The translations under genes were made by a program, and so were the position numbers. This document shows, piece after piece, positions 10,919 to 21,085 of a stretch of DNA of 64,000 nt. The notes below the pieces were generated by a model that had not been told where the DNA came from, searched no databases, and saw only the letters and a program-made list of their open reading frames with translations. Numbering within the stretch: the first letter of the stretch is position 1; each line of letters begins with the position of its first letter. The stretch is from Leucocoprinus leucothites (Eukaryota > Basidiomycota > Agaricomycetes > Agaricales > Agaricaceae): assembly GCA_013368445.1 (NCBI GenBank), contig JAACJO010000001.1, positions 496,001 through 560,000 on the forward strand, written 5' to 3'.

Positions 10919-12427
10919 CTAGGTCTCCTTGAAGAATTTCGCCAATTCATCGGCCACAAGTTTAGAGTGTGTTGTGATGACTTCGTGGCCTGCATCCTCC
11001 ACGCTGACTAAACGAGCTGACTTTTTGGTCTTTTCCGGTAAAAGGTCGATAATGCGGGGAGAGTATTTTGGGTGTACTGTGGCATCCTTTGTTCCCTATT
11101 GAGGGTGTTAGCGGGGGAATTTGGTGGGGCGATAAGCAAAATCACATACATGAATCAACAGAACCTTCTTGCCATCGAAACCACTCGAGGAAAACATTGC
11201 TGCCTGCCCTCTGATCGGGCCATCCCTCAATGATGATGATATTGCCGCATTATAGCCTGGCAGATGAGCAGATTGAAGTCGGACAATCTAATGAATTTTG
11301 TCTGTCAGACACGAAGCGTAATTGTGAAACAGGTTTAGTCACCTCGACAATAGGATCAACTTCATCCCCGGGCTTAGCACTTGAATTAGTCAAGTGTTGG
11401 AGGTATTTCTAAAAAATCCGGAACCAGCGTTCAGAGAAAGCTCCAAGAACTGCAGCAAAATACGTACTCGGAAGGGCATACTTGACGCCAGAGTTTGTAC
11501 AAGAGGTGAAGACATAAATTTCGCCGTGCGGGATATATCCCCATTCTAGTAATGCGAAAGAAGAAAAATGAGCGCATGGCCGGTGAGTTCGGGTAGAAAA
11601 ACGTGTCCGTACCTCGACAAGGCCGGCGGAAGCGATTAGGACAACCTTATCGTCGACCAATTGTGGGAATTGTGCAGTAAATGCGGCCGCTACTCCACCA
11701 CCCTATGAAACGATATGCGAAATACATGAGCATGCGTGCCCGGCGCCACCGTTAGCGTCGAGCCAATTGGGTCAGGGAAGACTAGACGCACCATTGACAC
11801 GCCGACAATGATGGCTTTATCCCACTTTAGGTGTTGCATGAGGAGCGCAAGTTGTGTTGAGAATAGTCCAGGGTGGTAGGTCGTTTGAGGGGCGTCCGAA
11901 TATCCCCTACCATAGAGATCTGTATACTGAGTTTGAGGCTGATACCCTTGCTTGATGAACAGCAGTAGGACGGACCATAAAGAAGAACGCGATAACCATT
12001 TGCGGCCAAACGAGGTGCGACATCTTTCCAGACAATTGCAGGTATCGATAGGCCGTGAATTAGAACCACCTATATGGCGCGAAGAAGTTGAGGGGTAGCT
12101 GTGCATTATCAACACTTGAAGACACACCTTCTTTCCTTTCTCTGGCCCCATTAACCAGTATCGCATTCGCCCATAGGGAAATTCAACATATGCGCCGCCC
12201 TCGTAATAGTCTTCTGGGTAGATTTGCCAAGATTTCGCGCTTGGTGGAAGACTCGCGAGTGAAGGGTATACATTGAGTGTTTCTGGAGGATTCGGAAAGG
12301 CAGCGAGTAGATATGATGCGAAAATTAGTGGAGGTATCAGAAGGAGAGAGAATGTGAAGCAATGATAGTATGGACTGGAAACCATAGTGGGCGATGAGGA
12401 CGTGGAAGAGTTCCGCTGAGGTGCCAT
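10919..12427 (-). CDS. Alpha/beta-hydrolase with an N-terminal membrane anchor
   Basis: Eight exons: 12128-12427, 11976-12069, 11792-11919, 11613-11702, 11468-11545, 11343-11408, 11150-11287 and 10919-11095; 356 residues. Residues about 23-45 (FTFSLLLIPPLIFASYLLAAF) form a signal anchor. The hydrolase fold follows: oxyanion-side motif VVLIHGLS at the start of exon 2, LYGRGYSDAP, and the nucleophile elbow GVSMGGG with Ser about residue 173. Candidate acid is Asp302 in GTKDAT and candidate base His335 in AGHEV. The complete Ser-Asp-His order supports an active serine hydrolase such as an esterase or lipase, probably acting at a membrane; substrate unknown. An upstream in-frame ATG at 12511 would add 28 residues, but the inner ATG at 12425-12427 sits better with the anchor. 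Confidence 0.88.
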
Positions 12428-14046
12428 GGACGATTCGGACAGAATTAACTCTGCAGTGGTCACGTGGTATCCACTGTTATATCGTTCAAAACACGCACAA
12501 GCAGTGAGCATCGTGTTCTGGCTGCGGCATTTTAATCTTTGGCTGAACTAAACCTCCTATTCGCCGCTGGGTTTATTGTCTCTCTTAATGACCTCTTGGG
12601 AATGTCTCCTAACATAATACTTCGCTCTTCCTATCAGGCACGTCGCTTTGTTGAATAAACTCTGGCTTGTGGGAATTCTGACGGCTACCATATGCCCCTG
12701 TTGCGTCATGCAGTCGTTTGTGGATGGCTGTTCATATGTTCACTTACAAGCGACACGGTGCACCCTCTATACCCGCCCGCCCGGAAAAACACACCCATGA
12801 CCTGAATCTACGGCTGAAATTGGCTTGGCTGTTCAATATGCTTCGACATTAGGCCTCTCCTCTTCTGCGCGATTGAGATATTTGTGTCTATCCCACATCA
12901 AACTGCGCTATCTTTATCTTCACCATGTGGAAAGAATACACGGTAATCGCGATAATACAGCCCAGAATAACCCGCTGGCCAATACCCCGTACTTCTCGTT
13001 GGTTCCAAACTTTCGAAAGTACCCTACGGCCGCCACAGAGTCAACAGCCAGTATAAGTATTCTCAGCATATTCCCATGCAGAGTGATTTTAGGGCAGCTT
13101 CTACCCGAGATTTTGGCCACTGGCATGAGCAGCCTGATTGAAATGATAAATTCCCACCGTGACTGACGCACTCACCAAGTCTCCAGATAATCGAAGGTGT
13201 TTTTTTTCCTTTGATACGACATAAATTCGGAACAGTGATGACCTCACTATTGATAGGAAATTTTCGCATCACCCGAGCAACTCCATAACGAAATGTCGTC
13301 GCCGCCACTTGAACTCATGTCAGATGAAGCCAGAAAACCTTGAACTGGTGCAGCCACTCGCTCTAAATTAAGCCGGCCTGAGCCATCCACTGGGGAACGC
13401 ACAGCGTGATACATGATCAGTCCGAGAGCGGAAGAATACTGTCCCTACTTTGAGCCCAATGCTGTTTAGACCTGGGCGCTGAGCTTCAGCCAATAATAAG
13501 TAGAAGCTGAAGGTTGCTGAACTGTCCGGTTCGTGGGTACAAGCTCGTCAGGAATCCCGGTGTTACGAAAGCACCCCAAAACTCACATCTATGAAAGAAG
13601 GAAGGAGCCGGTGGAGTGAATGATCAGACTTTTTGATCTGTTAGCCATCTTTGAGGTTGTTGGGCACAGTGCCGAAGCGTTTATCTGACACTCAGATATC
13701 GAGTTAGTCATGCGCTTAAGTTCTTTAGCATTCCATCGCAGAAACCTTCATCGCCGCGAGAGAAGAGGTAAGTCTCGTGAGTTGTAGAGTGAGTTTGGTT
13801 GGATGAACGATGACGAAGTTGAGAACCAGAGAAGATCTAATCAGGGTACATAACGTCAGCCGACACGGCATCGGAAATAACCCCTCCGTAGGATCTCCGA
13901 TCACTTCCTCAATTTGGCAGTGGCGGGCAAGTATATAACGACGGGGAGACTGGAAGATGACACTTTGTCCACCCCTTCTGTGGCATCTACCACTTGTTTT
14001 CATTACACCTTCGGCTCGTACTCGTCCCAATCTACCCCTCTGTGTC
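12428..14046. other. Intergenic region between divergent genes
   Basis: 1.6 kb between the hydrolase (-) and phosphatase (+) starts. Overlapping open frames on both strands occur at 12825-13308, including a mildly hydrophobic minus-strand one, but none could be assembled into a model or matched to a family. A short degenerate gene here cannot be excluded. Confidence 0.35.
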
Positions 14047-15884
14047 ATGGTGCCTGCCGCCTCTCAGACGCCCAGCTCGAGTGAAATCTTGAAGGATCAG
14101 CTCTACCTTGGAAAGTGTGTATCCGTTTGCCGTTCAGAAAATTTGAGCTTGGCGTTTGAACTTTCAGTATGCTTTCAGCTTTTCAGCAGCCCAATGTCCC
14201 GAGAAAAGGAAGAAGCTGGGAATCACCCACCTTCTCTCCGTATGCAATGAATGCCCGTCCTCGAGTGGGGCTGCAGGCTACACCCACCTGCAAATTCCCG
14301 TAGAGGATACAGAATACTCGGACTTACTAATACATTTGTCCAAGTCAACCCGATTCATCCAGGAGGCACTGGAACAGGGAGGAAGAGTTCTTGTTCATTG
14401 TGTTATGGGAGTGTCGAGGAGTACAACTGTTGTGGCTGCCTTTCGTGAGTCCCCTACTTCATTCTATACCTGATGTTCGGCTTATGTCCATTTCCAAGTC
14501 ATGAAGCATAGAAAAATGGATGCTCGGTCTGCTTTGCGCTACATCAAGCAACGTGAGTGCTTGAATAAAATATTTTTCACTGAGCTCCACAGTAACATTG
14601 TTCTCGTTGCTAAAGGTCGGCCCCATGTTCATCCAAATTATGGCTTTATCAAACAGCTCGATACTTATGCCAAGTGTCAATTTGAACCTTGCTCATCCAA
14701 TCCTGTTTATCGTTCATGGAAGAAACGGCAAGGACAAGATGTTACGTCTTTCCTTAACTCGCTGGTTGACACAGTTTCCATTATACCCGAGAAACTGCTG
14801 CTAAATAGGTGAGTGTTTACCGCCCATAAGTCCAAGTATGGTCATCAGTCACTCACCTTGCCCTATTTGACCTTTCTTTCACTTCTTCCTGGTAAACGGG
14901 ATTTCAAACGACCTATTATCTTCTACAGCGACTTTCCAGAAGACACTCGGCAGGCCGAGTCCTTACTGGCTGATCTCGGCATCACTCACGTTCTTTCTAT
15001 TGCGCCAGCCGAAATCCCTCGGTCGGTCCTCGCCGCTGTTCTTAAATCGCCGAGCCATTATCACCACGTCAATGTGAGGAATAATGCGAAGGAAGACCTA
15101 CTACTCGCTCTACCGGGTGCAGTCCAGTTCATGGAACAAGCCATGCTGGATGGCTTGGTCCTTGTCCATTCTCAGATGGAGGCCCGTGCGTGTACGGCTG
15201 CCTGTGCTTGCCGTGCGTATCGTTAACCCTTCCTGTCTAGATGAATGTCTGACGTCAGTCTTTAATCATTGATCTTTGTCAGTGATGAAGCAGCGGTGCC
15301 TCGCCCCAGATGAAGCGTTCTCAACCATCGAGGATGCTCTTCCGCTCTTCAATCCCACTGTCAACTTTTCTCGAAATCTTGAGTTGTATGACGCATGCGG
15401 TTATCAGCCTACGAGAAGCCACCCCGTCGTCCGAGAATGGCTTTCTTCTGATAGGCCTGAAAATAGGCTCAATAGTTCACGGAACGCTGAGGCGCCCTCC
15501 AGCTATCCGAGACGTCCCTCGGGTAGTATCATCAGCTCTTCGACTCCCCAAGCGCTCACCTCGCTATCGGGAGCGAAATCAACGTCCTACCATTCATCCC
15601 AAGTGACTATCTTATCTACCCCACCCTCACATCCAGTTATGACCCGCCGGAAGTCTTCTTCCCATTCATCTAGTTCCGCTGCTCAACTCGGTATGACGAA
15701 TTCGGTAGAGATGGACCTCGGAGCAAGAGCGAAGGACATTCTCAGTAACACTGGGTTCGATCTCTCTGGATTCTCCGATACGTTGAAGGATATTGAGAAG
15801 AACCAGGTGCAGAGAGCTGGACGTGCGAGGGGTAACTTTACGACACAAAAGCAACAACAGGCGACTGGATCGCTGCTTTGCTAG
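14047..15884 (+). CDS. Tandem dual-specificity phosphatase: active first domain, inactive second domain
   Basis: Six exons: 14047-14114, 14179-14444, 14499-14552, 14616-14808, 14929-15212 and 15283-15884; 1467 nt, 488 residues. Domain 1 (about residues 15-150) has LGITHLLSV, candidate general acid Asp66, and the P-loop HCVMGVSRS with Cys97 and Arg103 in C-x5-R spacing, then the AFLMKHRKMDARSALRYIK helix. Domain 2 (about 185-320) repeats the same order, with LGITHVLSI and CLMKQRCLAPDEAF, but its P-loop reads VHSQMEAR: Ser275 replaces the Cys and the loop is one residue short, so it should not hydrolyse phosphate. The last 150 residues are Ser-rich and low-complexity. The protein probably dephosphorylates a kinase or phosphoprotein, with domain 2 as a binding or regulatory module (inference). 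Confidence 0.9.
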
Positions 15885-16158
15885 CATCAATTTACTGGAT
15901 TTTATCTTCCAAGTGCTTACTAAGTACTGAGTAACCTCAGTACCTGCATGATTTCTGTATTTTCACGTGACACATTGACCTGTGACGTACTAACGCCGGT
16001 ATTCCCATTGCCGCCTTACCTTACATACCCTACATACCAATCTTGTTGTTTTCGTTACACTTCTTGCCGCTGCTTCTATCTAATCATCATCGAGTATTTC
16101 AAATTGAAAACGCATTCGCTTCTTGAGTGACTCGCGGCCGAATCTGGAACACCGCGCC
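15885..16158. promoter_or_regulatory. Short intergenic region upstream of the Nudix gene
   Basis: Only 274 bp separate the phosphatase stop and the Nudix start, both on the plus strand, so the Nudix promoter must lie here or in the preceding gene. It holds pyrimidine-rich stretches around 16000-16080, common in front of basidiomycete starts; no TATA box is obvious. Confidence 0.4.
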
Positions 16159-17652
16159 ATGCCGGGTCGAAGCCTACGAGGACCACAGGACTTGCTCGAC
16201 TTGAGTAAACTCGAGTTAGCTTCCGAAGCGTCCTCACCATTTGCTCCCTCGAAGTCACGAAGAAAACAGTTTCTTGCAGAGTCAACGAGTCGGATCAAGC
16301 AGCTGACACCTGAATCCAGACAGTGCGTCTCCTGTCCTTCCCAATTCAAGCCTATCCAGACCCTTGTAGCACGGGTGACTGACCAGAGCGAAATAGGTGC
16401 ATCTATCGTTTGGCTTCTTATCGCCCCCCGAAATGGTCTCTACCAGTACCGGGATCACGGCGTGCTGCTGTTTTGGTTGCAGTGTTCGCGGGAAGGAGTG
16501 GTGATTTGTATGTACTGTTAAGCCGGTATGTTCTTATTGTTCTTGACTTTTGAACCAGGCAGTTTTAACGATAGTCTACATTTCAGGAGGTCTGCGACGC
16601 TGAGAACTTACGCGGGCGATACATCACTTCCTGGTGGAAAGGTGGACCCAGGGGATCGGAATATTGAGGATACAGCGGTGCGTGTTTCTTCTCCCGCCGA
16701 ACTGTCGTTTTGAGTAAGCTGTGCTCATGTGAACTGGCTTAGAGGAGAGAAGCTTATGAGGAGGTGAAAATACCTAGCTACGTTTCTCTTACAATATTAT
16801 TGACCAATAAGCTAGATTGGGTTACCCAAGGACCGCCAGAAGGTCCCTCTCTTGTGTATTTTAGAGCCGTTTCTTGCTGCGGAGCTCGTAGTAACACCGT
16901 GCGTAATATTTACTTCCTCATATTCGCTTCCTAGCCCTATTTAATCTACTTCAAGTGTAGTAGTACTGATTCTTGACAACACTTTACGCGTGAGTGCTCA
17001 CTGCACCCCTAGCCTCGTCACACTCTCAACCATCCAGGACAGCCAATCCTCAACACTGATGAAGTCGCTTCCTTGTTTTCTCACCCCCTTGCCTCCTTCC
17101 TAACCACCACGTCACCTTTTAACGCGTCCGAACCTGAGACAGTTGAAGTTGATTACCACCAGTCTTTCAGCGTCGAATGGAGTGCACCTCATGGAAAGAA
17201 ACACCCGTTTCTAGTTCATCAGTTCCTCACTGGACGTGAGGCTGGTGGTATCAAACCGATTTTTGGGCTTACTGCGTACGTTCTTCAATTGGAAGTGTGA
17301 CCGAGGAAATTCAACTAACGCCACTGGCAGTGGGATGTTAATCAGGGTGGCAATGATAGGTTACGGTTGCGATCCAGAATTTCAAGTGACTAGCCCGAAC
17401 ACGCCTTCGCTGGAGGAACGGGTATCGTGGGCATTGCTTAGTAGACCCGTTTTTCGACGCGCTTGTGAAGAGGAGGGTGTGAGTTTGGCATTGCCGATGA
17501 GAATATGTGGCGTGACGAGGAGCGAATTCGAGGCGATGAAGAAAGAGCAGGATGGTAGAGAGGATAGCGACAGGAGAGATATGAAAAGGCGAGGGAGAGG
17601 CGACGTGACTAGGAGGAGTAATTGGTTGAGATTGTGGAGAGCGAAACTATGA
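16159..17652 (+). CDS. PCD1: Nudix hydrolase, peroxisomal coenzyme A diphosphatase type (PCD1/NUDT7-like)
   Basis: Eight exons: 16159-16322, 16397-16525, 16587-16677, 16743-16763, 16816-16898, 16956-16989, 17043-17275 and 17331-17652; 358 residues. The family cleaves CoA and oxidised CoA to 3',5'-ADP and a 4'-phosphopantetheine species. The CoA-type signature VLLSRRSATLRTYAGDTSLP precedes the Nudix box, which runs GGKVDPGDRNIEDTA, RREAYEE, IGLPKDRQ (about residues 114-143). LCILEPFLAAELVVTP and PILNTDEVASLFSHPLASFL follow, also typical of the family. The Nudix helix is split by a 21 bp exon (16743-16763). The last about 40 residues are basic (KRRGRGDVTRRSN) and end in AKL, which matches a type 1 peroxisomal targeting tripeptide. 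A decayed copy of its 3' half lies just downstream. Confidence 0.92.
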
Positions 17653-18104
17653 GATGAAATCTAATGTTAGCTTATGGTATGTCGTTTATTGCCCAGTGCT
17701 GAAGGTTTTCTCACAACCTCTTCTGCTTCGCCGGTGAGCAGTGGATGGATATTTAATATAGTGCACTTCTACGCTCAGAAGGTTGAAAATTCAAGGTCTA
17801 TAGGAATAAACGCGAGCGAGCGAAGATTTAGAAAATAATTACCAAGCGTCGTAGAAGCCCAGTAAAAGCGATGAACTTCCAGTACGGGACAGATGCTCAT
17901 ATGTTTGTCGCCCTAGCCACTGTTGCCTTCACTATGCCCACCATGGTCATTGTTACCTCCGCAATCACCGCCCTTGCCATCAGAGCCAGTACATCTCACT
18001 CGAGCTTGTGTTATCCTTCCTACCCGAATGCCTATGGTTTGGTTGATTCTAGATGGCGGTCTACACACGAGCGCGCTCGCTACTTCTGAACGGTTGCTTT
18101 TCGC
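17653..18104. other. Intergenic region with a short Gly/His/Asn-rich relic
   Basis: Between the Nudix gene and its decayed copy. On the minus strand, about 17920-17986, one frame reads GKGGDCGG, NNDHGGHSEG, then NSG and a stop, echoing the repeats of the His/Gly proteins at 18900 and 23100. It has no supported start or signal peptide. The rest shows nothing. Confidence 0.35.
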
Positions 18105-18545
18105 CGCCTACCAAGCTGCTCCCTTGGTTTTCTCGCCTCCTTCCTGGCTACATTTCCCTTGCCCTTACTGCATTAGAACTCGAGAGAGCCCAACTGGTTA
18201 TAGGGAGCTTCTCGGCGTTAAATGAAGTGCACCCTGTGGATAGGCGCTTGGACACGGGGTTGGCTGAATTCGAGACTTAGAGTGTACGTTTTGAATCGTT
18301 GACGGAGTAAAGGTTAACTAACACCGCTGACAGCGGAATCCTGATCCGACCAGTGACAGTGGGGTTCGGTGGCGATAACTCAAATAGCGGGTCCGAGAAC
18401 ATCATCGCCAAGCGAGCTTGCGCTGTCTTTCGAAGCGCTTTTGAAAAGATGAGCGTAAGCTTGTCATTGCTGATAAGAATGTGTGGTGCAACAAGGCTGA
18501 GTCTGAACTAATGACAAAGGAACAGGATGGCCGACAGGATATGTG
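18105..18545 (+). pseudogene. Decayed tandem duplicate of the Nudix (PCD1-like) gene, 3' half
   Basis: The segment aligns by eye with exons 7-8 of the Nudix gene about 1 kb upstream. Shared blocks in the same order include TTTTCTCGCCTCCTTCCTGG (like the LFSHPLASFL segment), GAAGTGCACC, an intron-like stretch with TTAACTAACACCGCTGACAG, and a late block ACAAAGGAACAGGATGG. Reading frames are broken by stops and indels, and the exon 7 equivalent is shortened. Only the C-terminal part, after the Nudix box, is recognisable, so the copy could not encode an active enzyme. Divergence is high, so the duplication is old. Confidence 0.7.
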
Positions 18546-18899
18546 ATGAGTGGGGTCCAAACAGCGAGAGTCAAAAGAAATAAACAATCCAGAGTGGGAG
18601 AGTTAGGCTATGAGGCGACGGCTAGTTAACTGAATGTGGTATGTCCCGCGACTTCTAGAATTGTCGAATATTGACCTCAATGCTTAACTGAATGTTTTAG
18701 CAAATCAACATAATGCATTATTGTCCATATCGTGCAGAACAGTCAAGACTTGTAAAAGTACACCAGGCAAGCAATCGCGAACAGTCAGGGTACACAAGGC
18801 GAGCAATTACAATCAGTCAACATATTGGAGAACAAGAACGAAGTGAGAGAAATGTCCAAGCGCCTTAGAAGCGTAGTAGGTAAGAGCAATTAGTAGACC
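18546..18899. other. Intergenic region
   Basis: Between the Nudix pseudogene and the stop codon of the first His/Gly-repeat gene (-), whose 3' UTR it presumably holds. No other feature seen. Confidence 0.4.
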
Positions 18900-19796
18900 T
18901 CAGTGACCATTGTGGCCATTATGACCGCCTTTTCCACCATGGCCATTATGGTTATCATGACCACCCTTTCCGCCATGGCCATTGTGGTTGTCGTGGCCGC
19001 CCTTTCCGCCATGGCCATTGTGATTGTCGTGGCCACCCTTTCCGCCGTGGCCATTGTGATTGTCGTGACCGCCTTTTCCGCCATGGCCATTGTGATTATC
19101 ATGACCGCCTTTTCCACCGTGACCATTGTGATTGTCGTGGCCGCCTTTTCCGCCATGGCCATTGTGATTGTCATGGCCACCTTTTCCACCGTGGCCATTG
19201 TGATTGTCATGGCCGCCTTTTCCTCCGTGGCCACCGTGACCATCGTGGTCGCCTTTTCCGCCATGGCCATCATGATTGTCATGACCGCCTTTTCCACCGT
19301 GGCCATCATGACCATCATGACCGCCCTTTCCACCGTGGCCACCTTTTCCACCATGGTTATCGTGACCTCCACGACCTGGTTGATCGCGGCCATGGTGAGG
19401 GGGTGCTGGATGGTGAGGGGCCGGATGATGAGGTGCAGGCGGGTGGTGAGGAGGCGGGTGGTGAGGCGGTGGGTGATGAGGCGGTGGGTGATGAGGAGGA
19501 TGGTGAGGAGGAGGATGGTGAGGAGGAGGGTGGTGAGGAGGAGGGTGGTGAGGAGGCGGGTGGTGAGGAGGATGATGAGGAGGCGGGTGGTGAGGAGGTG
19601 GGTGATGAGGAGGTGGGTGATGAGGAGGATGGTGAGGAGGAGGATGGTGATGAGGAGGATGGTGAGGCGGGGCTGGGTGATGAGGGGGATGACCTCCAGG
19701 TTTATTGCCTCGCTCCAACAATTCTGCGGTAGGTGCAGCGGAGACGAACGCAGCAGAAGTACACGCCAAAATCACAAGAGAAGTAAAGAATTTCAT
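18900..19796 (-). CDS. Secreted Pro/His- and Gly/His-rich repeat protein (paralogue 1)
   Basis: A 298-residue protein from ATG 19794-19796. Residues 1-22 form a signal peptide (MKFFTSLVILACTSAAFVSA), followed by APTAELLERG. Residues about 34-125 are almost only Pro and His, in PPHH and PPPHH units. After GRDQPGRGG the rest is built of a 12-residue repeat, GGKGGHDNHNGH, eight copies nearly exact and several diverged. There is no Cys in the mature part and no globular domain. The ATG is immediately preceded by a 3' splice site (TTTTTTTAATACAG), with a donor GTCAGT about 60 bp upstream, so the 5' UTR seems to carry an intron; I therefore do not use the longer in-frame start at 19859. The density of His suggests binding of transition metals or a cell-wall/matrix role, but that is inference. 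A long open frame on the opposite strand is a by-product of the repeats. Confidence 0.8.
   Translation of the reverse strand: MKFFTSLVILACTSAAFVSAAPTAELLERGNKPGGHPPHHPAPPHHPPHHHPPPHHPPHHPPPHHPPPHHPPPHHPPHHPPPHHPPPHHPPPHHPPPHHPPHHPPPHHPPPHHPPPHHPPAPHHPAPHHPAPPHHGRDQPGRGGHDNHGGKGGHGGKGGHDGHDGHGGKGGHDNHDGHGGKGDHDGHGGHGGKGGHDNHNGHGGKGGHDNHNGHGGKGGHDNHNGHGGKGGHDNHNGHGGKGGHDNHNGHGGKGGHDNHNGHGGKGGHDNHNGHGGKGGHDNHNGHGGKGGHNGHNGH
18903..19380 (-). repeat. 36 bp coding minisatellite (12-residue Gly/Lys/His/Asn repeat)
   Basis: Direct repeats of 36 bp encode GGKGGHDNHNGH. The copies nearest the stop codon are most alike; those toward the Pro/His part are degenerate. The tract lies wholly inside the coding region and keeps frame. 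Confidence 0.85.
19381..19700 (-). repeat. Pro/His codon repeat tract
   Basis: Low-complexity DNA of CCN and CAY codons encoding PPHH, PPPHH and AP variants. Plus-strand appearance is GGTGAGGAGG-like purine-rich repeats. In frame within paralogue 1. Confidence 0.8.
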
Positions 19797-21085
19797 GATC
19801 TGTATTAAAAAAATTTGATTCTCGTCAGTGTTGGCTACCGAGGAATAGGTGTTTTTCACTGACCGCTGAAGACGATATGTAAAAACTGAGTTTGCTGTGT
19901 GAAAACGAATTTGTGAGGCAAGTAGAGAAAGCTAGAGAACTCGAGAGAGCTGCTGAGGAAAATCTAGGATATGGGTATGATTTTTATACACTTTCAACCT
20001 CTCGCGTTGCCTTTCCTGGTTCAAGCCTCGAGGAACTAGGAGGCCATGGCCATAACCTCTTGTGGGGACGCAAGGCACGTACAGTCACAAAACGCCCGCA
20101 ACTGACCCCCGGCCGTGCTACGAGCCCTGCCAACTTAATTTCTAGGTCAGGGGGGTTGAGGACTCAACTCAAACGGAGGATTTTGACCATGAATTCTGTC
20201 GATCAGAACGTCAAAAGTTGTATGCGTAGAAAAGGATCTTCGACATGAATACTGCCCATCCTGAATATGTCTAGATCCGGCTGATGATACTCTATGTAAC
20301 CTTAGCCACCCTTTCGAAGAGCGGAATTTGAACGAGCACCGACTCTGAATATGGTGGCCTGCGTACATCTCAAACCGACTGTTGACAACCGCTTCCGAAC
20401 ATATTAGAGCAAAAAAGGCTAAAGTTTAACACTACACCTGTAAATCAATAATCTTCTGGAACTACTGACAGTTTTTCTTGATCTTGAGCTCAATAATCCA
20501 GAAGAAATATTAAATATCTATTGGTTGTTTGTCGTAATAAGGCTCAGGACTAAGACTTACTGGAATATGTTCATGATAATCCGTCAGTAATCTGTCCGGA
20601 TTCTTGAGTTTGCAGTTAAGAAAAATACTCCATTATAATTCAATAATCCCAGTGGGTTATTGAATCAGGGGTGCAGTGTTAGGCTTTGCCAAGAGATTCT
20701 GCTCACTAACAATGACAGAAATCATCAGCATCATTCCCGTTTCAGGTACGGAATCCGGGGAAGCAAAAATAAGTACCCAAAAAGGCGCCCGAAGGTTAGG
20801 GGTATGAGAATTCCGACTTGATGTTGGCTTCAGCATTGTCCGGGCTTGATCATTAAAATAGAGTGAACCACAGTCCAACAATAATTCCAAAGAGAATCCG
20901 AAAGAAAGAGAAAATAGGAACCACGGAAAGACTAGTATGGTAGAAGAGTGGCAATGAACAAAGCGAAAGTCCTCGTGCCTCGCGCCGCTGACCACTTGAG
21001 CGCGACATGAAACTTGAAAGAAACTAGAAGCAGTCCAAAAATGATGGCCAGATACAGCGTATTGCGGTCGCCTACACAAAGTGAA
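19797..21085. other. Intergenic region
   Basis: 1.29 kb. The right-hand part is the 3' flank of the glycosylase-like gene (-), and the left-hand part is the promoter and 5' UTR of paralogue 1 (-), with its probable 5' UTR intron at about 19801-19860. A 118-codon plus-strand frame at 19892-20248 shows no domain. The stretch 20380-20660 is AT-rich and apparently empty. Confidence 0.4.

Noticed and set aside
12825..13308. Overlapping open frames on both strands, one mildly hydrophobic
   Set aside because: No model with start, junctions and stop could be assembled; neither strand matches a family. A degenerate gene is possible but not supportable.
14813..14928. Extra coding sequence (KRDFKRPIIFYSDFPED) between phosphatase exons 4 and 5
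   Set aside because: No acceptor upstream restores its frame from exon 4. The 120 nt intron ending CTACAG gives KLLLNSDFPED, which aligns better with domain 1.
18903..19808. A 301-codon open frame on the plus strand over repeat paralogue 1
   Set aside because: It is the exact antisense of a coding minisatellite; its protein is a monotonous Met/Val/Ala/Ile and Arg/Val repeat with no signal, and the minus strand has the signal peptide and 5' splice structure.
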